From contig JAGPUU010000253.1 of NCBI GenBank assembly GCA_018067325.1, positions 1 to 8,963 on the forward strand: a stretch of DNA of 8,963 nucleotides, written 5' to 3'. The position numbers were made by a program, and so were the translations under genes. Numbering within the stretch: the first letter of the stretch is position 1; each line of letters opens with the position of its first letter. The DNA is from Amphritea sp. GTDB taxonomy: Bacteria; Pseudomonadota; Gammaproteobacteria; Pseudomonadales; Balneatricaceae. Shown in pieces: positions 1 through 6,813 of the stretch. The notes below the pieces were generated by a model that worked only from the letters and a program-made list of their open reading frames with translations, did not search any database and was not told where the DNA came from.

Positions 1-12
1 ATTATCGATGGG

Positions 13-1434
13 TTATTCATCCAGTTGTTCAAGGTATTCCCTGAATACTTCCAGCCACCGTTTATAGCGTGCTTCGAGAGCTGTATTCTTCATCGGTGCA
101 AATCGCTGTTCAGGTTTAAAATCTCTGATGCTATTTGGCAAGGCGTGCCAGGCAGCTCCCAGAGAAGATGCCTCTTGCTGCTCATAGCGTATTACCGGAA
201 TTCCGCATAGATCAGCTATCCCCTGGCTCAGATAGTTCAGTTGACTAGCGCCGCCGCCAATGATGATCTGTTTGGCTTTTGGTAGGGCGGACATGGCCGA
301 AATATTACGACAGATGAGGAATATGATGCTCTCCATCACCGCAACCATTCGGGCTTTAGGGTCTTCATTGTCGTCGATCCAACAGGATCGATCCAGAGAG
401 TTCCAGTAGGGAGAGCCTACCCCACCAACCATATTCATAAATAGAGGTGGATCAGGGAACTGGGCGGGCCACTCATCCAGATTTTTAGAGTCAGGGCGGC
501 AGATATTTAATGCCCACTCCAGTGCATTTTCTACACCGTTTACAGTACCTTCGGCACTAAACATTGGCAGTTGCCCTGACAAGATCAGGTTGTGCAGAAG
601 CTTCTCCTGTGGATGAAGTCCGCGTTCAGTTATGACCCGGCTTAGAGAACCGCCTGTACCCAGGTTTATATGCAGGTTATCTTGCGAGGGTGGGCCAAAG
701 GCAAATAAAGCAGCTGCCTGATTACCACTGACAAAGTTGAGGGGTAATTCACAACCAGGCAATCGCAGTGTTCCGTAATTAAATTTGCTAGGGCAGACCG
801 TGGGGAGAAGAGAATCAGGTAGTTCAAACAGGTTCAGTAGTTCCGGGTGCCAGTTTTTTTCATTGATTGAATAAAGCATGGTACTTGAGGCATTAACTCC
901 ATCGACCAGGTCCGGCTGTTCGTGGACTAATTGTTTAATAAGCCAGGCAGCAATCGGGCCTCCTCTGACACGGTGCTTTGCAGTAGTGAATGGCAGGTGC
1001 TCTAAACACCAACGCAATTTTGAGGCAGCCAGGTGAGCATTGGGGTAGAGCCCCGTCAGTTGTCGAATCATCGATGCCAGAGGCATTATGTCGTCTATAT
1101 AATGGCTACCACGGCGGTCCTGCCAGCTGATGACAGGTGTTAGCGCAGCACCACTATCGGCATCCCAGCATAAGGTGCTGGAGCGTTGAGTGACAAGGGC
1201 TGCGCTTCGTAGGCGCATTCTGTCTTCTCGCTTCAGGGTGCTGATCGCTTCCAGAGCCGCACGTTTTAATGAGATAAGAATCTGCTCGGGTTGCTGTTCT
1301 GCGCGGTTGGGTGGTGTCAGCTGTGTCTTAATTCTGACCTGTCCCTGGCTATGACAATGACCAAAACGGTCAAAGACCATTGCTCGGCTGCTATGGCTGC
1401 CCTGATCCATTACCAGACATAAGTCAGAATGCAT
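13..1434 (-). CDS. FGGY-family carbohydrate kinase, diverged glycerol-kinase-like
   Basis: A 473-residue cytoplasmic protein of the FGGY sugar/polyol kinase family (GlpK is about 500 residues). Visible family marks, in order: the N-terminal phosphate loop DQGSHSSRAMVFD (10-22), TQRSSTLCW (82-90, matching the NQRETT region of GlpK), SWQDRR (103-108), VNASSTMLYSI (180-190), the second phosphate motif INLGTGGSL (256-264) and the adenosine motif IIGGGASQL (391-399). Family members phosphorylate a sugar or polyol with ATP. Here, however, the residue aligned with the catalytic Asp of GlpK (GDQQAALFG) is Asn238 (SGNQAAALF). The glycerol-contacting Glu next to the Arg is Ser, and the GlpK Tyr136 region reads AHLAASKLRW. 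Glycerol is therefore an unlikely substrate, and catalysis itself is in doubt. The ATG start is supported by a GGAT Shine-Dalgarno about 7 nt upstream and by the phosphate loop lying close to the N terminus. The gene is transcribed away from tmcA. The substrate is not identifiable. Confidence 0.85.
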   Translation of the reverse strand: MHSDLCLVMDQGSHSSRAMVFDRFGHCHSQGQVRIKTQLTPPNRAEQQPEQILISLKRAALEAISTLKREDRMRLRSAALVTQRSSTLCWDADSGAALTPVISWQDRRGSHYIDDIMPLASMIRQLTGLYPNAHLAASKLRWCLEHLPFTTAKHRVRGGPIAAWLIKQLVHEQPDLVDGVNASSTMLYSINEKNWHPELLNLFELPDSLLPTVCPSKFNYGTLRLPGCELPLNFVSGNQAAALFAFGPPSQDNLHINLGTGGSLSRVITERGLHPQEKLLHNLILSGQLPMFSAEGTVNGVENALEWALNICRPDSKNLDEWPAQFPDPPLFMNMVGGVGSPYWNSLDRSCWIDDNEDPKARMVAVMESIIFLICRNISAMSALPKAKQIIIGGGASQLNYLSQGIADLCGIPVIRYEQQEASSLGAAWHALPNSIRDFKPEQRFAPMKNTALEARYKRWLEVFREYLEQLDE

Positions 1435-1482
1435 TAGTTATATCCAACACTTCATAAGCATAGAGGCCGATTCCGTAGCGAT

Positions 1483-1510
1483 TTGTTTTTAATTGTATTT
1501 CTCTTATACC
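1483..1510 (+). promoter_or_regulatory. Weak candidate promoter for tmcA
   Basis: TTGTTT (1483-1488) and TATACC (1505-1510) are 16 nt apart on the plus strand, upstream of the tmcA GTG. An alternative -10 is TAAAAT (1528-1533), but it has only a poor -35 partner. Either choice overlaps the opposing kinase promoter, so the two genes may compete for polymerase. The matches are weak and this is a tentative call. Confidence 0.22.
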
Positions 1511-1531
1511 CTGACTAACAGACGGTGTAAA
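1503..1531 (-). promoter_or_regulatory. Sigma70-type promoter for the FGGY kinase
   Basis: Read on the minus strand, TTTACA (1526-1531) and TATAAG (1503-1508) are separated by exactly 17 nt. Each hexamer matches the -35 or -10 consensus at 5 of 6 positions. Transcription would start near 1496, leaving a leader of about 60 nt before the kinase ATG at 1434. This is the best promoter-like match I found in the window. It is predicted from sequence only. Confidence 0.55.
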
Positions 1532-1550
1532 ATTCAGTAGTGGTGAAATT

Positions 1551-1565
1551 AAGGATAGAGCAGTG
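1551..1565 (+). promoter_or_regulatory. Ribosome binding site that sets the tmcA GTG start
   Basis: AAGGAT (1551-1556) places AGGA 7 nt before a GTG codon at 1563. I see no ATG that would give a better-placed start for the TmcA N-terminal domain, so GTG is the likely initiator. Confidence 0.6.
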
Positions 1566-3458
1566 AGCGGTGATGAACCGGTACAGAAGAATATTGAGGC
1601 ATTACAGAAGGCTCAGCAGGAGAGTGCCCATCGATTACTGATAGTCATTAGTGGTAGTCGTGAATGGTGCCAGCGAGTAATACCCCGGCAGCAAAATAGT
1701 CTGTCAAGATGGTCCTGGATTGGCGATTCCGATATAGGGTTACAGTCGCCTTCGGGTATTCGTCCAGTTAGTGCAAAACAGGCACATCAGTTGCTCGGGC
1801 AAGAAAGTGATTGTGTCTTGTTTGACTGTTGGAGCGGCTTTAACCCTAATGGCTTTGGGCAGGTTGTCGGCACTTTGGTTGCCGGGGGCACATTTATCCT
1901 GATTACACCATTACCTGAACTGTGGGAGGGTTTCTCTGATCCGGAGTACCAGCATATTGCGGTAGAGCCTTATGTAGAAAAGGATGTGGGGCGCCGCTTT
2001 ATCCGCCATCTGCAGAAAACCATAGTGGTCGATGATCAATTGATTCATTTCTGTGAAAATGTCCCGCCTCCTAAAAATCCGTGCTCTGCCAGTATAACTA
2101 TTGCCAGAGCAACTGACGCGGCGCCTGAGGGCTTTCCGTATAAAACGGCTGACCAAGCATCTGTAGTGAACAATTGCTTGAAAATGGTGGATCAGAGACG
2201 ATCTGTCAGGGTCGTTACTGCAGACCGGGGACGGGGGAAAAGTGCGGCATTGGGTATTATTGCCGCCCGGTTAATGAATGGTGACGCCGTTGAGATAATT
2301 TTGACAGCTCCGTCGCGTAGTTCGGTTCAGTCAGTCTTTACCATGATTAAAATGCTATTACCCGCGGAGCAGCTTCACTGTGACCGTGATAGTTGGACCT
2401 TCGGCAAGAGTCGTATGCGTTTTATCCTGCCTGATCTGCTGATTCAGCAGCGACCAGCAGCAGATCTGCTACTGGTCGATGAAGCAGCCGCTATTCCGGC
2501 ACCTGTTCTGTTAAATATGTTGGACTATCCGCGAGTGATTTTTGCTTCGACCTTGCATGGTTATGAAGGAACCGGGCAGGGCTTTGCCGTTAGATTTATG
2601 CCTCTACTGGATAAAAGAGTTCCTGAACGGGAGCTGCTACGCATGGAGCAACCGGTTCGCTGGGCTGAGGATGACCCTCTGGAAAGGTTTACTTATCAGG
2701 CGCTGTTACTTGATGCTGAACCGGTGCAGTTTCCAACTACTCAGCAGGATCAGGGTGTCAATCTGGAGAGTCTTACTTTCAAGCGCTTGTATTCAGATGA
2801 GTTGGTCGCAAATACGTCGCTGCTAAAACAGCTTTTCGGTTTGTTGATTCTGGCGCATTACCGAACAACGCCAGGGGATCTGCGGATTTTGCTGGACAGT
2901 CCAAATATACAAATCTGGGCGGGATTCATCGTATTGAATGGTGAGGAACAGCTCATTGCAACAGCCTTGCTTGCTAGTGAAGGGCCAATTGAACCTGAAT
3001 TGGCAAATGCGATTCTTAAAGGTACCCGTCGCCCCAAAGGACAGTTGATCCCTCAGACGTTGTTGGCCCATAGTCAGATACCTGAAGCCGCAGCCTGCTG
3101 TGGGCTCAGGGTGATGCGTATTGCTGTGCATCCGCAGCTGCAGCATCGGGGAATAGGTACTGCACTGTTTAAAGCGATTGAACAGGGGTATTCAGATATC
3201 GATTGGTTGGGAACCAGCTTTGGCGCTACGTCACCGCTATGTGGTTTCTGGCAGAGACTGGGCTTGCGGTTACAACGGCTCGGTTATAACCGGGACAAAG
3301 TGAGCGGTACGCGTGCCGCCGTTATGTTGAAGGGGCTTACTCCTGCGGGCTGTGAATTACAGCAAAAAGGGATGCTCAAAGCTCAACAACAACTACTGAA
3401 TGACCCTGCAATACAGTCCGTTGTCGCTGATGAGCTGGCGGACGTTTTTATATTCTAA
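1563..3458 (+). CDS. tmcA: tRNA(Met) cytidine acetyltransferase TmcA
   Basis: TmcA uses ATP and acetyl-CoA to make N4-acetylcytidine at the wobble position (C34) of elongator tRNA-Met in the cytoplasm. This prevents misreading of isoleucine codons. The 631-residue product has the family domain order. An N-terminal TmcA domain occupies roughly residues 1-190. An RNA-helicase/ATPase module follows, with Walker A DRGRGKS (221-227), Walker B LLLVDEAAAIP (302-312) and the conserved HGYEGTGQGF stretch (332-341). A GNAT acetyltransferase core comes next, with the acetyl-CoA loop MRIAVHPQLQHRGIG (518-532) and FGATSPLCGFWQRLG (553-567). A C-terminal tRNA-binding tail completes the protein. It is about 40 residues shorter than E. 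coli TmcA (671), but every catalytic block is present, so I regard it as functional. Translation starts at GTG behind AAGGAT. The gene is divergent from the kinase gene and its stop interlocks with that of the convergent MOSC gene. Confidence 0.95.
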   Translation: MSGDEPVQKNIEALQKAQQESAHRLLIVISGSREWCQRVIPRQQNSLSRWSWIGDSDIGLQSPSGIRPVSAKQAHQLLGQESDCVLFDCWSGFNPNGFGQVVGTLVAGGTFILITPLPELWEGFSDPEYQHIAVEPYVEKDVGRRFIRHLQKTIVVDDQLIHFCENVPPPKNPCSASITIARATDAAPEGFPYKTADQASVVNNCLKMVDQRRSVRVVTADRGRGKSAALGIIAARLMNGDAVEIILTAPSRSSVQSVFTMIKMLLPAEQLHCDRDSWTFGKSRMRFILPDLLIQQRPAADLLLVDEAAAIPAPVLLNMLDYPRVIFASTLHGYEGTGQGFAVRFMPLLDKRVPERELLRMEQPVRWAEDDPLERFTYQALLLDAEPVQFPTTQQDQGVNLESLTFKRLYSDELVANTSLLKQLFGLLILAHYRTTPGDLRILLDSPNIQIWAGFIVLNGEEQLIATALLASEGPIEPELANAILKGTRRPKGQLIPQTLLAHSQIPEAAACCGLRVMRIAVHPQLQHRGIGTALFKAIEQGYSDIDWLGTSFGATSPLCGFWQRLGLRLQRLGYNRDKVSGTRAAVMLKGLTPAGCELQQKGMLKAQQQLLNDPAIQSVVADELADVFIF

Positions 3459-4282
3459 GCTGTCGGATAAATCTCAGGCTCACAGATTTCCAATATCTCT
3501 ACGTTATCACCTTGAGATATGATGCCTTGGTTTAGGGCGATAAGGTTCTGTCCGAAATGAGCTTCACCATCGCTGCCTTTACGATACTTTTTCAGAACGC
3601 TTAAGGGCTCCCTGTCAGGATTGCGTTCAAGCGTATCAGGATCTGTTGTTGTCAGTATGCATCGTCCACAAGGTTTAACGACTTTAAACTCTACAGTGCC
3701 GATTCTAATTCGCTTCCAGCTGTCCTCTGCATAGGGGAGTGTGTTTTCTACCACTAGGTTGGGTCGCATCTGATCCATCACAACTCTATTTTTACAACGT
3801 TGATTCAGTTCAGACAGAGAGGCTTGTGAAATAAGTAGAAGGGGGTAACCATCCGCAAAGGCAACTTGCTTTTCAGGACTTTCTGCCACTGGGCGGTGGG
3901 ATTGAGAGCCAAAAAAATATAGATTACAAGATTGTTGCAAGTGACGGCTAAACCATTGTTCTGCAGCTTCGCCACAATAGACTGCGTCGATCTGGTCCTT
4001 CCAGACACTGATACTGTCGTACCGGCTTTCAAAATCGGTGTACGAAAGGGTTAAGTCTTCTGCACCAGGGGCTGAAAGAATAATGCCCCCCTGAAGCAGA
4101 GAGACCTGTACTTTTAGTAGTTTAGACTGGGTACGGGCGGTAATAAATTTTCCATTCGTATCACAAACGACAAACTGCCGGTCAAAAGCAAGTCCGGTAG
4201 AGGTGATCGCGCTACGACTCAGATGAACGGGCGCTGTGGACTTGATTGGATAGATGCTGATCTGAGCCAGATTTGGTTGCAT
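3455..4282 (-). CDS. MOSC domain-containing protein, YcbX-like
   Basis: A 275-residue protein with an N-terminal beta-barrel MOSC_N domain followed by a MOSC domain. These proteins are molybdenum-cofactor-associated. The characterised relative YcbX, with CysJ, reduces N-hydroxylated compounds. Visible marks: ISIYPIKS (8-15), the LAFDRQFVV strand (31-39) with FITART (46-51), FADGYPLLLIS (142-152), RPNLVV (173-178) and KPCGRC (203-208), which carries the conserved cysteine expected to bind the cofactor. There is no C-terminal 2Fe-2S ferredoxin domain as in E. coli YcbX (about 370 residues), so electrons must come from a separate partner. I chose ATG at 4282 because the family begins directly at the I-x-P-I/V-K-S strand. 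A GTG at 4348 in the same frame would add 22 unconserved residues, has no ribosome binding site, and would lie deeper inside the ligase gene. Even with the ATG, the gene overlaps the ligase end by 71 nt in another frame. It is probably co-transcribed with, and perhaps translationally coupled to, the ligase gene. Confidence 0.88.
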   Translation of the reverse strand: MQPNLAQISIYPIKSTAPVHLSRSAITSTGLAFDRQFVVCDTNGKFITARTQSKLLKVQVSLLQGGIILSAPGAEDLTLSYTDFESRYDSISVWKDQIDAVYCGEAAEQWFSRHLQQSCNLYFFGSQSHRPVAESPEKQVAFADGYPLLLISQASLSELNQRCKNRVVMDQMRPNLVVENTLPYAEDSWKRIRIGTVEFKVVKPCGRCILTTTDPDTLERNPDREPLSVLKKYRKGSDGEAHFGQNLIALNQGIISQGDNVEILEICEPEIYPTA

Positions 4283-5591
4283 TCGCAGTACTCGTCGAGT
4301 CAAATTTTCGACTAGTTTCGCTTTGGTTAGCGGTAAATGCAATTGCACAGACGAAGAAAAATAGCGTTTGGGGGAAGTACAGGGTGCCAGACGTAAGGCT
4401 GAGTAGCATCAGAAAAACGAGTAACGACAGGCCGCAAATAATCTCTGGGAATTTTTCGTCGGTGCACCTTTTACGTATAAAATTAAGGTATCTGGCCAGT
4501 GTCAGCAACAGTATAGCTGCGCTAATTAATCCGAAGATTCCGGTATCAAAAAATATTTGTAGCAGGCTGTTATGAGGGTGGAGAAACGAGTCGATTTTGC
4601 CCGTATCAGGTGAAACAACGAAAAAGCTTTCAGGCCCGTGTCCAAACCATAGATTGTCTTGCCCCCTTTCGAATGTGTTACGCCATAACTCTAACCTTCC
4701 TGAGCTCAGGTCCATTTTCTTCTCCACTGTGCTTGATTGATGGTGAGAGAAGGTGGAAAGTTGGGCTATTATCCGACCCGGGCCGTTCCAGCTATAGATC
4801 GAGAACTGTAGGCTAATAACAACTGCGAGAACCATGGCCGCCATGGTGCTGAAAATCATCCTTAATGATAGCCTCTGTCTGTGGTTGTATAGCAGGAGCA
4901 TCAGAATAGCGGTTAGTAAGGTCGCCAAAATGCCGCCTCGGCTGCCCAGCCAGATAACAAAACTTAGATTGAAACTCATTACTAATGTCAGCAAGACGTG
5001 CGTTATAAGTCTGCGAGAGCTGTAGATTTCTGCAACTGCAACCAGGGATGCGAGTGACGCAATAAAGCCTACGTGTCGAATATTGGCTGCAAAGAGGGCG
5101 CCTTCAAGAAAAAACTGTGTATCAACTTTAATGTACAGAGCATAGATATAGTAGGATGCAGCGATAAATGACGAAGAGCCAATCAGGGCATAGCAGATAG
5201 CTTTATATGCGTATCGTGAATGTAGTAGAAATGAGCTTAAACAGTAAAGAAACAGAGCGTGGATAGTGATTGCACCTGCTTTTAGTAGAGTCACTTCATA
5301 AAAGGGAGCAGCATTAAGCCAGAGTGACAGCGCATGATAGACGATAGTGAGAAACCACAGACTAAGGAAGGTCAGTGGAATCATACCGGGCTTTGTTGGC
5401 AGCGAAACCGGTTGTCCTAACTTAAAGAGTAGAAAAAGGGTGATGAAACTGAGTTCATAGCTGGCAACATTGGACACCGATGTAAACACTTTAGGGTGAC
5501 CGCTGAAACAGACTCCTATGGTAACTAATAACAAGAAGCTACTGAGGAAGCTATCCCGGCTTTTATTAAACCGTTTTGCTAGTTGTTCCAT
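4212..5591 (-). CDS. O-antigen ligase/polymerase-type membrane protein (Wzy_C family)
   Basis: A 459-residue inner-membrane protein with about 11-12 hydrophobic segments. Examples are near residues 14-30, 71-92, 105-123, 131-152, 173-190, 196-215, 220-235, 246-266, 350-369, 383-400 and 407-421. A larger hydrophilic periplasmic loop spans about 267-345. The loop and its edges hold the Wzy_C/ligase signature: SRGG (217-220), SSGRLELW (296-303), FGHGPESF (316-323) and HPHNSLLQ (338-345), followed by a GIFG helix start. WaaL ligases join O-antigen to lipid A-core, Wzy enzymes polymerise O-units, and PglL-type enzymes glycosylate proteins. All share this fold, and sequence alone does not separate them here. 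No other glycan genes flank it, so it is an orphan. The ATG start has AGG about 8 nt upstream. The tail after about residue 422 is polar and Ser-rich, and its last 22 codons overlap the MOSC gene. Confidence 0.85.
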   Translation of the reverse strand: MEQLAKRFNKSRDSFLSSFLLLVTIGVCFSGHPKVFTSVSNVASYELSFITLFLLFKLGQPVSLPTKPGMIPLTFLSLWFLTIVYHALSLWLNAAPFYEVTLLKAGAITIHALFLYCLSSFLLHSRYAYKAICYALIGSSSFIAASYYIYALYIKVDTQFFLEGALFAANIRHVGFIASLASLVAVAEIYSSRRLITHVLLTLVMSFNLSFVIWLGSRGGILATLLTAILMLLLYNHRQRLSLRMIFSTMAAMVLAVVISLQFSIYSWNGPGRIIAQLSTFSHHQSSTVEKKMDLSSGRLELWRNTFERGQDNLWFGHGPESFFVVSPDTGKIDSFLHPHNSLLQIFFDTGIFGLISAAILLLTLARYLNFIRKRCTDEKFPEIICGLSLLVFLMLLSLTSGTLYFPQTLFFFVCAIAFTANQSETSRKFDSTSTANATKSGSDQHLSNQVHSARSSES

Positions 5592-5676
5592 GTCTTACCT
5601 GTAATATTCTTAATATCAATTAGTTATAAGTGTAGTAAAATGTTTCCTTCAGTAAAGTAGAAGGCCAGAGAGTAGG

Positions 5677-5892
5677 ATGGAAATTACCCCCCAGAGGTTG
5701 CAGAAACTGGCAAATATGCAGATGCCATTTGGTAAGTATAAGGGGCGAATACTAGTAGATCTGCCAGAACCCTATGTGCTTTGGTTTGCCAATAAGGGTT
5801 TCCCTGAAGGGGAGTTAGGAATCCTGTTACAGATACTTTATGAGGTGAAACTCAACGGCCTGGAAGATGTTCTCAGGCCATTGCGTCGTTAG
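5677..5892 (+). CDS. DUF3820 family small protein
   Basis: A 71-residue soluble protein matching the DUF3820 family (also named putative quorum-sensing-regulated virulence factor after a Pseudomonas member). The recognisable core is MPFGKYKG (16-23), then DLPEPYVLWF (28-37) and the KGFPEGELG turn (40-48), then a helix ending in LRPLRR. There is no signal peptide or membrane segment. Length is typical, as most members are 65-80 residues. The molecular function of the family is not established and I do not assign one. The ATG is preceded by a purine-rich GAGAGTAGG stretch (5668-5676). It diverges from the ligase gene across 85 nt and converges on the GST gene with a gap of only 21 nt, where I see no hairpin terminator. 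Confidence 0.88.
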   Translation: MEITPQRLQKLANMQMPFGKYKGRILVDLPEPYVLWFANKGFPEGELGILLQILYEVKLNGLEDVLRPLRR

Positions 5893-5913
5893 ATATATCC
5901 AGAGCCCTTTTTG

Positions 5914-6702
5914 TTAGTTGGCCAGATGTTGTCTGATTATTGGCAACGCTTTACTTCCGATTGATAACAGCTCTTCGTTGGTTTCTGCTGAAAAATCTGC
6001 ATCAACAGCAGTCTGGTATGAGTCTCTGGCTGACATAGTCGCATACCACTGTTTTACCAACGGAGCGCTTTCAAAAAATAGTTCCCAACCAAACTGTTTC
6101 AGGGTCTGAAAGTAGGGAGCCATAGCGCAATCAGCTAGAGATATACTATCTCCCGCCAGCCATCTATTGCTTTGAAGTGCCTGCTCCATTTTTTCTATTG
6201 TTGTGGCGTAGGTTTTTACCGCATCTACAACGTCAGGGGCGTTCAGCCCCATTTCCAGCAAGCGTCTTTGTCTTTCCCTGCGAGGCTTTTCTACTACTCT
6301 GTTAATCAGTGCTTGTTGTTCTTCTGGTGATTTCTCAAGTAAAGCCGGCCGCATAACTAAAGGCCACTGAAGCGCGCCACAGGATGGATGTAATTTAATA
6401 TCAATGTGTTTCATCCAGAGTCGCATTGCAGCAATTTCATGTGGGTCCTGACTACGAAGCGATATCGCTGGGTAACTATCTTCCAGGTATTCGCATATTA
6501 AAGATGATTCAATAACCGGCTTGTCGTTTTCAACCAGTGTAGGAACAACCCCAAGAGGGTTTAGTTCTAAATACCAGGGCTGCAGATTCTCTTTCTGCTG
6601 CAGGTTGATAGGATGAGGCTGCCAGGTCAGCTGTTTTTCAGTCAGCACTATTCTGACCTTCTGAGCGCAGGGAGACATGGGGTGGGTATACAAGGTAATC
6701 AT
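5914..6702 (-). CDS. Glutathione S-transferase family protein
   Basis: A 262-residue soluble protein with a thioredoxin-like N-terminal domain and an all-helical C-terminal domain. It opens with MITLYTHPMSPCAQKVRI. The Ser10-Pro-Cys12 at the start of helix 1 is the likely catalytic site. The cis-proline lies in VVPTL (P54) and the glutathione gamma-glutamyl contact is Glu65-Ser66 in VIESSLICEYLE. The C-terminal domain carries the buried N-capping element SLADCAMAPYFQ, common to GSTs. Family members conjugate glutathione to electrophiles or act as thiol-dependent reductases or isomerases. The substrate is unknown. The domain is slightly longer than typical (about 200-220 residues), with a basic insertion KPRRERQRR in the helical part. 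I chose ATG at 6702 because GGTGA sits 6 nt upstream. An ATG at 6708 would have that motif directly abutting it. Divergent from the LysR gene, which suggests it is the regulator's target. Confidence 0.9.
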   Translation of the reverse strand: MITLYTHPMSPCAQKVRIVLTEKQLTWQPHPINLQQKENLQPWYLELNPLGVVPTLVENDKPVIESSLICEYLEDSYPAISLRSQDPHEIAAMRLWMKHIDIKLHPSCGALQWPLVMRPALLEKSPEEQQALINRVVEKPRRERQRRLLEMGLNAPDVVDAVKTYATTIEKMEQALQSNRWLAGDSISLADCAMAPYFQTLKQFGWELFFESAPLVKQWYATMSARDSYQTAVDADFSAETNEELLSIGSKALPIIRQHLAN

Positions 6703-6713
6703 GCTCATTCACC
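6703..6713 (-). promoter_or_regulatory. Ribosome binding site that sets the GST start
   Basis: On the minus strand GGTGA (6709-6713) ends 6 nt before ATG 6702, but directly touches the alternative ATG at 6708. Spacing therefore favours 6702, which removes two residues from the N terminus. Confidence 0.5.
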
Positions 6714-6739
6714 GTGATCTTATGGTTGTTATTTTAAGT

Positions 6740-6800
6740 CTGATATCAGTGTATACCTGCACTAATGCATATAAAACATAGAATTATGCATGCAGATAAT
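6740..6800. promoter_or_regulatory. Palindrome-rich divergent control region, candidate LysR operators
   Basis: The GST/LysR intergenic region contains the perfect 10-bp palindrome CTGATATCAG (6740-6749), then GTATAC (6751-6756), and ATGCAT twice (6765-6770 and 6786-6791). The two ATGCAT copies start exactly 21 bp apart, about two helical turns. The second is part of an imperfect dyad, ATTAT-N8-ATAAT (6783-6800). A -10-like TATAAA (6770-6775) for the LysR gene abuts the first ATGCAT and lies upstream of the second. This would suit autoregulation by a dimer-of-dimers LysR protein. The sites are seen in the sequence; their role as operators is inferred. Confidence 0.4.
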
Positions 6801-6813
6801 GCAAAATTGCAGC

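Noticed and set aside
1911..2156. Antisense open frame inside tmcA, and similar frames of 60-107 codons opposite or out of frame with other genes
   Set aside because: They lie within well-supported genes, have no family resemblance or clear ribosome binding site, and read as shadows of the true coding frame.
1563..3458. TmcA truncation, since it is about 40 residues shorter than the E. coli protein
   Set aside because: Walker A, Walker B, the acetyl-CoA loop and the C-terminal region are all present in order; length varies within the family.
4283..4348. Upstream GTG extension of the MOSC protein by 22 residues
   Set aside because: No ribosome binding site precedes the GTG, the added residues are not part of the MOSC_N fold, and they lie wholly inside the ligase coding frame. 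ATG at 4282 fits the family start.
5893..5913. Possible bidirectional terminator between the DUF3820 and GST genes
   Set aside because: The 21-nt gap has a short T run but no inverted repeat that could form a stable stem.
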